Source: Bacteroidales bacterium UBA6360 (GTDB lineage: Bacteria > Bacteroidota > Bacteroidia > Bacteroidales > UBA932). Taken from it: a stretch of 22,101 nt of DNA. Position 1 is the stretch's first letter, and each line of letters opens with the position of its first letter. Below are positions 7,874-15,526 of the stretch, piece after piece. The stretch covers positions 1-22,101 of the forward strand of contig DJRM01000076.1 of the NCBI GenBank assembly GCA_002440085.1, read 5' to 3'. Both the position numbers and the translations under genes were made by a program. The notes below the pieces were generated by a model. The model had not been told where the DNA came from. It did not search any database and was given only the letters and a program-made list of their open reading frames with translations.

Positions 7874-9862
7874 ATGATTGAAAACGAAGAAATCAAGGCA
7901 GCGGAGCAGCAGTATTCCGCAAACAGCATTCAGGTTCTCGAAGGACTTGAGGCCGTAAGGAAAAGGCCCTCAATGTACATCGGCGACATTGGCGAGAGAG
8001 GTCTTCATCACCTTGTATATGAGGTCGTTGACAATAGTATAGACGAGGCTCTTGCAGGATACTGCAACCGTATTGACGTCACAATCAACAAGGACAACTC
8101 CATAACGGTAAAGGACAACGGACGAGGCATTCCGACCGGGATGCATGAAAAGGAGCACCGTTCGGCCCTTGAGGTCGTCCTCACGGTGCTTCATGCTGGC
8201 GGAAAGTTCTCGAAGGACAGCTACAAGGTCTCCGGAGGTCTCCACGGCGTCGGAGTGAGCTGCGTCAACGCGCTTTCAGACTATCTCCGCGCAGAGATTC
8301 ACCGCGAGGGCAAGATCTTCGTCCAGGAGTATTCCAAAGGAAAGCCGACAACGGCGGTGGAGGTCGTAGGCGAGTCAAACGACTCGGGAACAACCATAAC
8401 CTTCCATCCGGATGCCGAGATTTTCACCGTCACGACACTCTACAAGTACAAGACGCTTGCAAACCGTCTTCGTGAGCTTGCATTTCTCAACAAGGGAATC
8501 AGACTGACTCTTACCGACTTGCGCGAGCCTGTCGAGGACGGCGGAAAGGAAATGATGGACGCGATTCACCCGGGAACGGAGGAGTTCTATTCCGAGGAGG
8601 GTCTGAAGCAGTATGTCGAGTACATCAACTCCATCAGCCACAACGAGCCGATAAGCTCCGTGATTTGTCTTGAGACTTCCAAGATTATTCCGATTGAGGT
8701 CGCTCTTCAGTACAACTCAGGGTTTACCGAGGAGGTCCGATCATACGTCAACAACATCAACACCATAGAGGGCGGTACGCATCTTACCGGCTTCCGCCGC
8801 GGACTGACCAAGACACTCAAGGCATACGCCGACAAGAATAACTTCCTCTCGAAGCTCAAGTTCGACCTTGCCGCCGAGGACTTCAGGGAGGGACTCACGG
8901 CGGTGATTTCCGTTAAGGTCGCCGAGCCTCAGTTCGAGGGACAGACCAAGACCAAGCTAGGAAACGGTGAGGTCGATCCGGCAGTATCTCAGGCTGTGTC
9001 TTCAGCGCTTGAGGCATTCCTTGAGGAGAACCCGAAGGAGGCCAAGGCCATCGTTGACAAGGTGATACTTGCAGCGACGGCGCGCCACGAGGCCCGAAAG
9101 GCGCGTGAACTCGTGCAGAGAAAGTCCGTCATGTCCGGAGCCGGAATGCCGGGCAAGCTTGCCGACTGCTCCGAGAGGGATCCTGAGAAATGCGAGCTCT
9201 TCCTCGTCGAGGGAGACTCCGCAGGCGGTACCGCAAAGCAGGGCCGCGACCGCAAGACTCAGGCTATCCTTCCTCTCAGGGGTAAGATTCTCAATGTCGA
9301 GAAGGCGCTTACCCACAGGGTATTCGAGAGCGAAGAAATCCGCAATATCTACACTGCACTCGGTGTGACAGTCGGCACGGAAGAGGACAGCAAGGCACTG
9401 AATCTCAGTAAGCTGCGTTACCACAAGGTCATCATCATGACCGATGCCGATGTCGACGGCTCCCACATCGCGACCCTCATCCTGACGTTCTTCTTCCGCT
9501 ATATGTTCGACCTCATCAAGAACGGCTATGTCTATCTCGCGACTCCGCCGCTCTATCTCGTGAAGAAGGGCAAGGAGGAGATTTATTGCTGGACCGACGA
9601 CCAGCGCCGTGAGGCTACCCTTCAGCTTGGAAAGGGAACCGACAAGGGCGTGACCGTGCAGCGCTATAAAGGTCTCGGTGAGATGAGTGATGAACAGCTC
9701 GCGAACACGACGATGGATCCGGAGCACCGCCTGCTTCGCCAGATTACCATTCAGGACGCCGCAGCCGCCGACCTCACCTTCTCTATGCTTATGGGTGACG
9801 ACGTCCCGCCTCGTCGCGAGTTCATCGAGCAGAACGCACACTACGCAAACGTCGACGCATAG
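7874..9862 (+). CDS. gyrB: DNA gyrase subunit B
   Basis: A 662-residue type IIA topoisomerase ATPase subunit. The GHKL domain has YEVVDNSIDEALAG with catalytic E50 and N54, DNGRGIP with D81, and the ATP lid GGLHGVG (121-127). The Toprim domain has EGDSAGG (E446) and the magnesium-binding DADVDG (D524, D526, D528). QRYKGLGEM (from about 596) and the TMDPEHR segment close the C-terminus. GyrB with GyrA introduces negative supercoils using ATP. The length and the LPLRGKILNVEKA segment fit GyrB; ParE is the alternative, and I prefer GyrB. No gyrA is in the window. Confidence 0.95.
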   Translation: MIENEEIKAAEQQYSANSIQVLEGLEAVRKRPSMYIGDIGERGLHHLVYEVVDNSIDEALAGYCNRIDVTINKDNSITVKDNGRGIPTGMHEKEHRSALEVVLTVLHAGGKFSKDSYKVSGGLHGVGVSCVNALSDYLRAEIHREGKIFVQEYSKGKPTTAVEVVGESNDSGTTITFHPDAEIFTVTTLYKYKTLANRLRELAFLNKGIRLTLTDLREPVEDGGKEMMDAIHPGTEEFYSEEGLKQYVEYINSISHNEPISSVICLETSKIIPIEVALQYNSGFTEEVRSYVNNINTIEGGTHLTGFRRGLTKTLKAYADKNNFLSKLKFDLAAEDFREGLTAVISVKVAEPQFEGQTKTKLGNGEVDPAVSQAVSSALEAFLEENPKEAKAIVDKVILAATARHEARKARELVQRKSVMSGAGMPGKLADCSERDPEKCELFLVEGDSAGGTAKQGRDRKTQAILPLRGKILNVEKALTHRVFESEEIRNIYTALGVTVGTEEDSKALNLSKLRYHKVIIMTDADVDGSHIATLILTFFFRYMFDLIKNGYVYLATPPLYLVKKGKEEIYCWTDDQRREATLQLGKGTDKGVTVQRYKGLGEMSDEQLANTTMDPEHRLLRQITIQDAAAADLTFSMLMGDDVPPRREFIEQNAHYANVDA

Positions 9863-9889
9863 CCGTCACAACATTTTTGCAGATAATTT

Positions 9890-11935
9890 ATGAGCGACAG
9901 GCTTCCGAAGGATTACAGGGTATATATACCTTTGGCTATAGTTTTCGTACTTCTTGTGTTTCTTATGCCGAGGAGTACGAAATTCAATTACAGCTACAGC
10001 AAGGGTTCCCCGTGGATGTACGAGACGCTTGTCGCCGAATTTGACTTCCCTGTTCTCAAGACGCAGGCAGAACTCCAGCAGGAGCGCAACTCAGAGGAGA
10101 ACCGCATCATACCGTACTACAAGCAGGATCAGAAGGTCGGGCTGAAAGCCGTTCAGGATCTCAACTCAATGGATTTCGGGCAGTACTCCGAGTTGAAGCC
10201 GATGATCGCCTCGTCGCTTGACGCTGTCTATCAGCGAGGCATAGCCGATGACGGCGAATATTTCGGAGGCCGGCAGTCCGGAGACTATGACTGGACCTTA
10301 GTCTATGTCCAGAAAGACAAGCGGGCCGTCAAGAAACCGGTGGAGGAGATACTTTCCGTGTCTTCGGCAAAGCTTGAGATTCTTGCCTCGCTCTCCGGGG
10401 AAGCCTCTGCGGATTCCCTTTGCAGGGCATTCGGTGTTTATAATCTCATAGTTCCGAATCTCATTCTTGACAGACAGATGTCCGAGCTCGTGAACACCGA
10501 AAACCTTCCGGAGATTTCTCCTACAAAGGGGGTCGTGAACGCGGGCAATGTGATTGTATCCAAGGGAGAGATTGTTACGGCTGAGGTCGAGCAGATTCTT
10601 GACTCCTATCGTGCCGAATATGATTCGAGCATCGGCTATTCCGGAAACCGGGCGGTGATGTGGTGCGGAAACATCATTCTTGCCTTCGCCATCGTCCTTG
10701 TGCTGTTCTTCGTGATTTGGTTCACGAGTCCGCATATATTCACGCAGATGAACAGGTATGTCTACCTGCTGCTCATATTCACGCTCACGGCATTCACGGC
10801 CTCGGCGGTGGAAGTAACCTATCCTAAGGCGCTGTACCTGGTTCCGTTTCCGCTGTTTGCCTATTACCTTCTCGCGTTTTTCCGCAAGAAGCTCATTCTT
10901 CCGCTATACATCGTGTCCCTGATTCCGCTGCTCGTCTTCGGACATGACGGGATGGAACTGTTTGTCATGCATACAGTTGCCGGAGTGGTTGCGATCTATG
11001 TGTTCGACTTCTTCAACCGTGGGTGGCTTCAGTTCGTGAACGCTATCATCGTGTTCTTCACGCTTGCTTCCGTGTGGTTCGCATTCCGCTTTATGGAAGG
11101 ACTTGACGGGGCTGTGGACTATTGGGTGTTGCTCAGACTCTTCCTCGCATCGATGATTTCTGTGGCGCTCTATCCGGTCATCTACCTCTTTGAGAAGATT
11201 TTCAACCTCGTTTCTTCCTCGCGTCTAATGGAACTTTCCGACACCAACAACAGGGCGCTTCGGGAACTGGCAAGCAAGGCTCCGGGAACCTTCCAGCACA
11301 GTCTTCAGGTTGCGAATTTCGCTGACTCGGCGGCTCGCAGCATTGATGCTGACGCGCTGCTCGTGCGTGCAGGCGCTCTCTATCATGACATCGGAAAAAT
11401 ATGCAACCCGCAGTGCTTCGTCGAGAACGAGACAATGGGCGAGACCTACCACCAGACGCTTGAACCGAAGGAAAGTGCACAGGAGATAATCCGCCATGTG
11501 AGTGATGGTCTACAGCTTGCCGAGAAATACAAGCTTCCGTCAGTGATCCGCGATTTCATCGCCACGCACCACGGCACGACCCGGACAGCGTTCTTCTACA
11601 GCAAGTGGGTCAATGCCGGTGGAGATCCCGCCGACGTCGCTGACTTTACCTATCCAGGACCTCGTCCAACAACAAAGGAACAGGTGATTCTTATGCTCTG
11701 CGACACTCTTGAGGCGGCATCGAGAACCCTTAAGGACCGCACGCCGCAGGGAATCTCCGAACTTGTGAACCGCATTGTTCAGGGAAAGATAGACGAGGGG
11801 CAGTTCGATGAGGCAGACATCTCGCTGAAGGAACTTCACACCGTGAGCGAGAATCTCAAGGAATATATCCGGCAGGTCTATCACGCGCGGGTCGTATATC
11901 CTTCCGGCAAGAAAAGAAAAATAAGTAAAATTTAA
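9890..11935 (+). CDS. 7TM-HD phosphohydrolase, PgpH-like (predicted c-di-AMP phosphodiesterase)
   Basis: A 681-residue membrane protein. One N-terminal membrane helix (about 12-27) is followed by an extracytoplasmic region (about 30-255) like the 7TMR-HDED domain, then about seven membrane helices (256-440), then a cytoplasmic HD domain. The HD domain has PGTFQHSLQVANFA (H470), LYHDIGKI (H499, D500), H536 and THHGTTR (H560, H561), the metal-binding pattern of HDIG proteins. Characterised PgpH proteins hydrolyse c-di-AMP to pApA, linking it to osmotic and cell-wall control; activity here is inferred from architecture. It starts 27 bases after gyrB, where CATTTTTG (9872-9879) is a weak -7-like match, and ends 10 bases before tig, so it is probably cotranscribed with tig. 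Confidence 0.88.
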   Translation: MSDRLPKDYRVYIPLAIVFVLLVFLMPRSTKFNYSYSKGSPWMYETLVAEFDFPVLKTQAELQQERNSEENRIIPYYKQDQKVGLKAVQDLNSMDFGQYSELKPMIASSLDAVYQRGIADDGEYFGGRQSGDYDWTLVYVQKDKRAVKKPVEEILSVSSAKLEILASLSGEASADSLCRAFGVYNLIVPNLILDRQMSELVNTENLPEISPTKGVVNAGNVIVSKGEIVTAEVEQILDSYRAEYDSSIGYSGNRAVMWCGNIILAFAIVLVLFFVIWFTSPHIFTQMNRYVYLLLIFTLTAFTASAVEVTYPKALYLVPFPLFAYYLLAFFRKKLILPLYIVSLIPLLVFGHDGMELFVMHTVAGVVAIYVFDFFNRGWLQFVNAIIVFFTLASVWFAFRFMEGLDGAVDYWVLLRLFLASMISVALYPVIYLFEKIFNLVSSSRLMELSDTNNRALRELASKAPGTFQHSLQVANFADSAARSIDADALLVRAGALYHDIGKICNPQCFVENETMGETYHQTLEPKESAQEIIRHVSDGLQLAEKYKLPSVIRDFIATHHGTTRTAFFYSKWVNAGGDPADVADFTYPGPRPTTKEQVILMLCDTLEAASRTLKDRTPQGISELVNRIVQGKIDEGQFDEADISLKELHTVSENLKEYIRQVYHARVVYPSGKKRKISKI

Positions 11936-11945
11936 ATTTATAGTC

Positions 11946-13259
11946 ATGAAACTTACAAAGAACGCAATTGACGATCTCAATATCGAGGTTTCGCTCTCGA
12001 TAGAACCGGCCGATTATGCTGAAGGCAAAAAGAAGAAACTCGTCGACATCCGACGCAGGGCGGAAATCAAGGGATTCCGCAAGGGAATGGTTCCTATGTC
12101 CTTGATAGAGAAGATGTACGGAAACAGTGCTCTCGTTGACGCCGTGAATGACGTGATTTCCGAGCAGCTCAATTCCTTTATCAAGGACGAGAAGCTCAAC
12201 GTCATCGGCGAGCCGCTTCCTTCGGAGGAACAGCCGAAGAACGAGTGGACAGACGGCAACAGCTTCGAGTTCAAGTTCGACATCGCCTGCAACCCGGCCG
12301 TGAACATCGAGCTTGACAAGAAGGACGAGGTCGTCTATTATGACATCACCGTGACGGATGAGGCCAAGAAGGAAATGAAGGAAAACCTTCTCAAACAGTA
12401 CGGAGACCTCGTGGACGGTGAGGCTGCAAAGGAGGACGATTTCATCGTTGCGGATCTTGAACAGGGAGAAAACAAGATAGAGGGAACATACATCGCCCTC
12501 CGCAATGTCGCGGAGGCCGCAAAGAAGCAGTTTGTCGGCGTGAAGCCGGGCGACAGCTTTGAAGTGAACGTTAACGAGGCGTTCGAGAACGAGAACGACC
12601 GTGCGGCTCTCATCAAGGTGAAGAAGGAGGAACTTTCGGGCATAGACCCAGTCTATAAGGTGACTGTGAAGTCAGTCAAGACTTTCGTTTCCGCTCCGCT
12701 CACACAGGAGACATTCGACAAGATTTACGGCCCGGGCGTCGTGAAGTCAGAGGAGGAGTTCGACGCTAAGATTACCGAGAGGCTTGCTGCCGAGTACACT
12801 AACGAGGCTGACTTCCGCTTCTCGAAGGATGTTCGTGACTACCTTGTGAAGAAGGCTGACCTCAAGCTCCCTGAAGCTTTTATGAAGAGGTGGATTCACA
12901 CTGCCAATGAAGGCAAGTTCACCATGGAGGAAATCGAGAAGGAGTTCAGTCTCTTTGTCGAGGACTATCGCTGGCAGCTCGTGCGCGGCTTCATCATGAA
13001 CAAGTATGGTGTGAAGGTTGAGCAGGCGGATCTGCTCGCGAGCGCAAAGGGCTTTGCCGCCTACCAGTTTGCGATGTACGGGATGAACAATGTTCCTGAA
13101 GAGCAGCTTGAGTCCTACGCCAAGAGCGTGCTCGCAAACGAGGAGCAGGCTCGCCGCATCCTTGAGCAGGTGGAGAATGAGAAGACCGTTGCTGCTGTGA
13201 AAGAAGTGATTACACTCAAACATAAGAAAATTTCCGTAGAAAAGTTCAGAAATTTATAA
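11946..13259 (+). CDS. tig: Trigger factor (ribosome-associated chaperone)
   Basis: A 437-residue protein of normal length. The N-terminal ribosome-binding signature is GFRKGMVP (43-50), matching GFRxGxxP. A middle region (about 145-245) sits where the FKBP-type PPIase domain normally is but has little of its usual motif content. The remaining ~190 residues are helical and charged, as in the C-terminal chaperone arms. Trigger factor binds near ribosomal protein L23 at the tunnel exit and holds new chains. It starts 10 bases after the HD gene and precedes clpP and clpX, the common tig-clpP-clpX order, although here a 197-base gap with hairpins separates tig from clpP. Confidence 0.93.
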   Translation: MKLTKNAIDDLNIEVSLSIEPADYAEGKKKKLVDIRRRAEIKGFRKGMVPMSLIEKMYGNSALVDAVNDVISEQLNSFIKDEKLNVIGEPLPSEEQPKNEWTDGNSFEFKFDIACNPAVNIELDKKDEVVYYDITVTDEAKKEMKENLLKQYGDLVDGEAAKEDDFIVADLEQGENKIEGTYIALRNVAEAAKKQFVGVKPGDSFEVNVNEAFENENDRAALIKVKKEELSGIDPVYKVTVKSVKTFVSAPLTQETFDKIYGPGVVKSEEEFDAKITERLAAEYTNEADFRFSKDVRDYLVKKADLKLPEAFMKRWIHTANEGKFTMEEIEKEFSLFVEDYRWQLVRGFIMNKYGVKVEQADLLASAKGFAAYQFAMYGMNNVPEEQLESYAKSVLANEEQARRILEQVENEKTVAAVKEVITLKHKKISVEKFRNL

Positions 13260-13284
13260 CGCTAAAAAGCGGATTGCCGCGTTA
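13257..13284 (+). other. Overlapping alternative hairpins at the tig 3' end
   Basis: TAACGC (13257-13262) can pair with GCGTTA (13279-13284). CGCT-AAAA-AGCG (13260-13271) and GCGG-ATTG-CCGC (13269-13280) are also perfect but share bases, so they cannot form together. No T-run follows. It may stabilise the tig message end or form part of the clpP leader. Confidence 0.4.
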
Positions 13285-13412
13285 CTCGTCTTGATAAAAT
13301 CCTCACAACCATCAGGTTGCTGCGGTTTTATGTTCGCTAATGCGACCTTTTCTCGCCATGGCTGTCTCAATTGAACTTGGACTGCGCGGATGGCTTAACG
13401 AAAAGCTTCACC

Positions 13413-13437
13413 GAGTGCCTTGCACTCCATCTTTTTA
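13413..13437 (+). terminator. Terminator-like hairpin just upstream of clpP
   Basis: GAGTGC (13413-13418), loop CTT, GCACTC (13422-13427), then CATCTTTTTA. The stem is a perfect six pairs and is followed by five T, the form of an intrinsic terminator on the plus strand. It ends about 20 bases before the clpP start, leaving almost no room for a separate downstream promoter. Confidence 0.5.
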
Positions 13438-13438
13438 T
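13417..13438 (+). repeat. 22-base intergenic repeat, copy 1
   Basis: The 22 bases here (beginning GCCTTGCACTCC and ending in CTTTTTAT) are identical to 15475-15496. Both copies lie just upstream of peptidase genes, in the same orientation. This copy supplies the 3' arm and T-run of the hairpin before clpP. Confidence 0.8.
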
Positions 13439-13456
13439 CGTCATAAATTTATATAA

Positions 13457-14155
13457 ATGAATAATATGACTGATTTTGAAAAATTTGCAAGATCGGAAGG
13501 CATATCTTCACTGAAGATGCATGATTATCAGACAGCCGTGTCCAGTTCGGGCGCGGCTGCTCTTGACGGATATCTCAATCCGACGATAATCGAGGAGAGG
13601 AAGCTCAATGCTGTCTCGATGGATGTGTTCAGCCGCCTTATGATGGACCGTATCATTTTCCTCGGGGTTCCGATAAATGACGACGTCGCCAACATAATCC
13701 AGGCTCAGCTTCTCTTCCTTGCTTCGTCTGATTCTACTGCGGACATATCCCTCTACATCAATTCCCCCGGCGGACAGGTTTCTTCCGGGCTGGGAATCTA
13801 TGACACCATGCAGCTCATCGAACCTGACGTGGCGACGATCTGTACCGGTCTTGCCGCTTCTATGGCCTCGGTTCTTCTCTGTGCAGGCGCTGCGGGCAAG
13901 AGATCGGCTCTACCGCATTCCCGCGTGCTGATTCACCAGCCGCTCGGAGGCGCCCAGGGCCAGGCTTCGGACATCCTCATTGCAGCGCGCGAGATTGAGA
14001 AGACCCGTACGGAGCTCTACCGCATCATCTCGGAACATTCAGGCCAGAGCGTCGAGAAAATAACCGCCGATGCCGACCGTGACTATTGGATGAACGCTGA
14101 AGAGGCCAAGGCTTACGGTATGGTGGACGAGATCCTTGTGAAGAAGTCACGTTAG
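13457..14155 (+). CDS. clpP: ATP-dependent Clp protease proteolytic subunit
   Basis: A 232-residue ClpP. The catalytic triad is visible: S135 in GLAASMAS, H160 in LIHQPLGGAQGQASD, and D209 in ADRDYW. INSPGG (101-106) is the conserved oxyanion region. The ~40 residues before the ClpP fold (up to about ALDGYL) correspond to an N-terminal extension or propeptide typical of Bacteroidota ClpP. A second in-frame ATG lies at 13466, so the start could be three codons later. ClpP forms a tetradecameric chamber that degrades substrates unfolded by ClpX, encoded 61 bases downstream. The structured spacer upstream suggests its own control. Confidence 0.96.
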   Translation: MNNMTDFEKFARSEGISSLKMHDYQTAVSSSGAAALDGYLNPTIIEERKLNAVSMDVFSRLMMDRIIFLGVPINDDVANIIQAQLLFLASSDSTADISLYINSPGGQVSSGLGIYDTMQLIEPDVATICTGLAASMASVLLCAGAAGKRSALPHSRVLIHQPLGGAQGQASDILIAAREIEKTRTELYRIISEHSGQSVEKITADADRDYWMNAEEAKAYGMVDEILVKKSR

Positions 14156-14179
14156 CATTCACATGTTTTAAAATACGTC

Positions 14180-14196
14180 CACGCTCTGATAGCGTG
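14180..14196 (+). other. Hairpin between clpP and clpX
   Basis: CACGCT (14180-14185), loop CTGAT, AGCGTG (14191-14196): a perfect six-pair stem. It is followed by an A-run, not a T-run, so it is not a standard plus-strand terminator. It may tune the clpP/clpX message ratio by processing. Confidence 0.4.
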
Positions 14197-14216
14197 AAAA
14201 ACTGTATTCTGAATAT

Positions 14217-15461
14217 ATGGACAAGAAAAAGACAAAGGGCGATGGCCTGAGATATTGCATGTTCTGCGGCAGGAGCGAGAATGAGGTTCCGCTACTCCTT
14301 CAGGGCCTGGATGCCTGCATCTGCTCAGATTGCGTGGAGATGGGGCATCAGTATGTTGAAGAGGCGTTCGGACGCAAGCAGAAAAAGGCCTCGCAGACCG
14401 GTGCGGATAAAAAAAGGACAGTTCTCAAACCTCATGAAATAACGGCTTTTCTTGACCAGTATGTGATCGGTCAGGACCGGGCGAAGAAACAACTGTCCGT
14501 TGCTGTATACAACCACTACAAGCGTCTGGAGCATAATCTTTCCCCAGATGCAGCGAATAATGATGTGGAACTTGAGAAGAGCAACATCCTGATGGTCGGT
14601 CCTACGGGTACTGGAAAGACCCTGCTCGCGAAGACCATCGCGCGCATGCTTGACGTCCCGTTCACTATTGTTGACGCTACCGTGCTCACGGAAGCCGGCT
14701 ATGTAGGCGAGGATGTGGAAAGCATACTTACCAGACTTCTTCAGGAGGCTGACTTTGATGTCGCGCAGGCCGAGAGGGGCATCGTGTTCATTGATGAGAT
14801 TGACAAGATCTCCCGCAAGTCGGACAATCCGTCCATTACGCGCGACGTGTCCGGAGAAGGGGTACAGCAGGCCATGCTGAAGCTTCTTGAAGGAAATGTC
14901 GTGAATGTTCCGCCGAAAGGCGGGCGCAAGCACCCCGAGCAGGAATTCATCCACGTCAACACCCAGAACATACTCTTTATCTGCGGCGGTGCGTTCGAGG
15001 GCATAGAGCGCCATATTGCCCAGAGGATGAACACTCAGATAATCGGCTACGGGGTTTCTTCCAAGCCCAAGGTCGATAAGGACAATCTGCTCCGCTATGT
15101 CGAGCCGGCCGATCTGCGTGCCTACGGTCTCATTCCGGAGATTATCGGGCGTCTTCCGGTCATCACATGGCTTGACAATCTTGACAAGCCGGCGCTGCTC
15201 CGCATACTCACCGAGCCTAAGAACGCCATCATCCGCCAGTATGAGAAGATGTTCGAGCTTGACGGAATAAAGTTGGAGATTGAGCCGGAAGTGCTTGAGT
15301 TGATTGTCGATACTGCAATCAGTGAGAAACTCGGGGCGAGGGGGCTGCGTGCAATCTGCGAACGTATCATGACCGATGCGATGTATGACGCTCCGTCATC
15401 GAAGAGCAAGACATTCAAACTTACTCTGGACTACGCAAAATCGAAATTACGGACTGAATAA
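14217..15461 (+). CDS. clpX: ATP-dependent protease ATPase subunit ClpX
   Basis: A 414-residue AAA+ unfoldase of standard length. The N-terminal zinc-binding domain has C14, C17, C36 and C39 (CMFC and CSDC plus neighbours). Walker A is GPTGTGKT (128-135), the pore loop GYVGED (161-166), Walker B VFIDEID (190-196), and the RKH loop GGRKHPEQEF follows the VSGEGVQQAMLKLLEG segment. ClpX recognises tagged or damaged proteins, unfolds them and feeds them to ClpP. It lies 61 bases after clpP and is probably expressed with it. The stop codon lies within the left arm of the following inverted repeat. Confidence 0.97.
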   Translation: MDKKKTKGDGLRYCMFCGRSENEVPLLLQGLDACICSDCVEMGHQYVEEAFGRKQKKASQTGADKKRTVLKPHEITAFLDQYVIGQDRAKKQLSVAVYNHYKRLEHNLSPDAANNDVELEKSNILMVGPTGTGKTLLAKTIARMLDVPFTIVDATVLTEAGYVGEDVESILTRLLQEADFDVAQAERGIVFIDEIDKISRKSDNPSITRDVSGEGVQQAMLKLLEGNVVNVPPKGGRKHPEQEFIHVNTQNILFICGGAFEGIERHIAQRMNTQIIGYGVSSKPKVDKDNLLRYVEPADLRAYGLIPEIIGRLPVITWLDNLDKPALLRILTEPKNAIIRQYEKMFELDGIKLEIEPEVLELIVDTAISEKLGARGLRAICERIMTDAMYDAPSSKSKTFKLTLDYAKSKLRTE

Positions 15462-15499
15462 AAAGATTTCGCAAGCCTTGCACTCCATCTTTTTATTCA
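15455..15499 (+). terminator. Inverted repeat / probable bidirectional terminator after clpX
   Basis: TGAATAAAAAGAT (15455-15467) is the exact reverse complement of ATCTTTTTATTCA (15487-15499), a perfect 13-pair stem. The loop contains GCAAGCCTTGC, which could form a small inner stem. The T-rich right arm would act as a terminator tail for clpX; the A-rich left arm would do so for any minus-strand transcript. It overlaps the clpX stop codon. Confidence 0.55.
15475..15496 (+). repeat. 22-base intergenic repeat, copy 2
   Basis: Identical over 22 bases to 13417-13438. Here it supplies the loop 3' part and right arm of the inverted repeat after clpX, 30 bases before the dipeptidase start. The bases on the 5' side differ from copy 1, so each copy folds with a different partner. 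Confidence 0.8.
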
Positions 15500-15526
15500 A
15501 TTCTAGTACAATTTTTTATTACAATT

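Larger units (their letters stand above)
13260..13456 (+). other. 197-base structured spacer between tig and clpP
   Basis: This stretch has no convincing protein gene. It holds the alternative hairpins at its start, a CAACC-ATCA-GGTTG hairpin (about 13306-13319) and a terminator-like hairpin at 13413-13437. TATGTTCG (13329-13336) is one mismatch from a TAnnTTTG box but lacks a -33 partner. A 38-codon frame starts at ATG 13340 and ends with TAA at 13454-13456, directly against the clpP ATG; I do not recognise its product. The whole could be the clpP 5' leader or contain a small RNA. Confidence 0.35.

Noticed and set aside
9002..9841. Minus-strand open frame of 279 codons inside gyrB
   Set aside because: It lies wholly antisense to a gene with every gyrase motif, and its product resembles no family; GC-rich coding DNA often leaves such open antisense frames.
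13417..15496. The 22-base repeat as part of a CRISPR array
   Set aside because: Only two copies about 2 kb apart with genes between them; no regular spacers.
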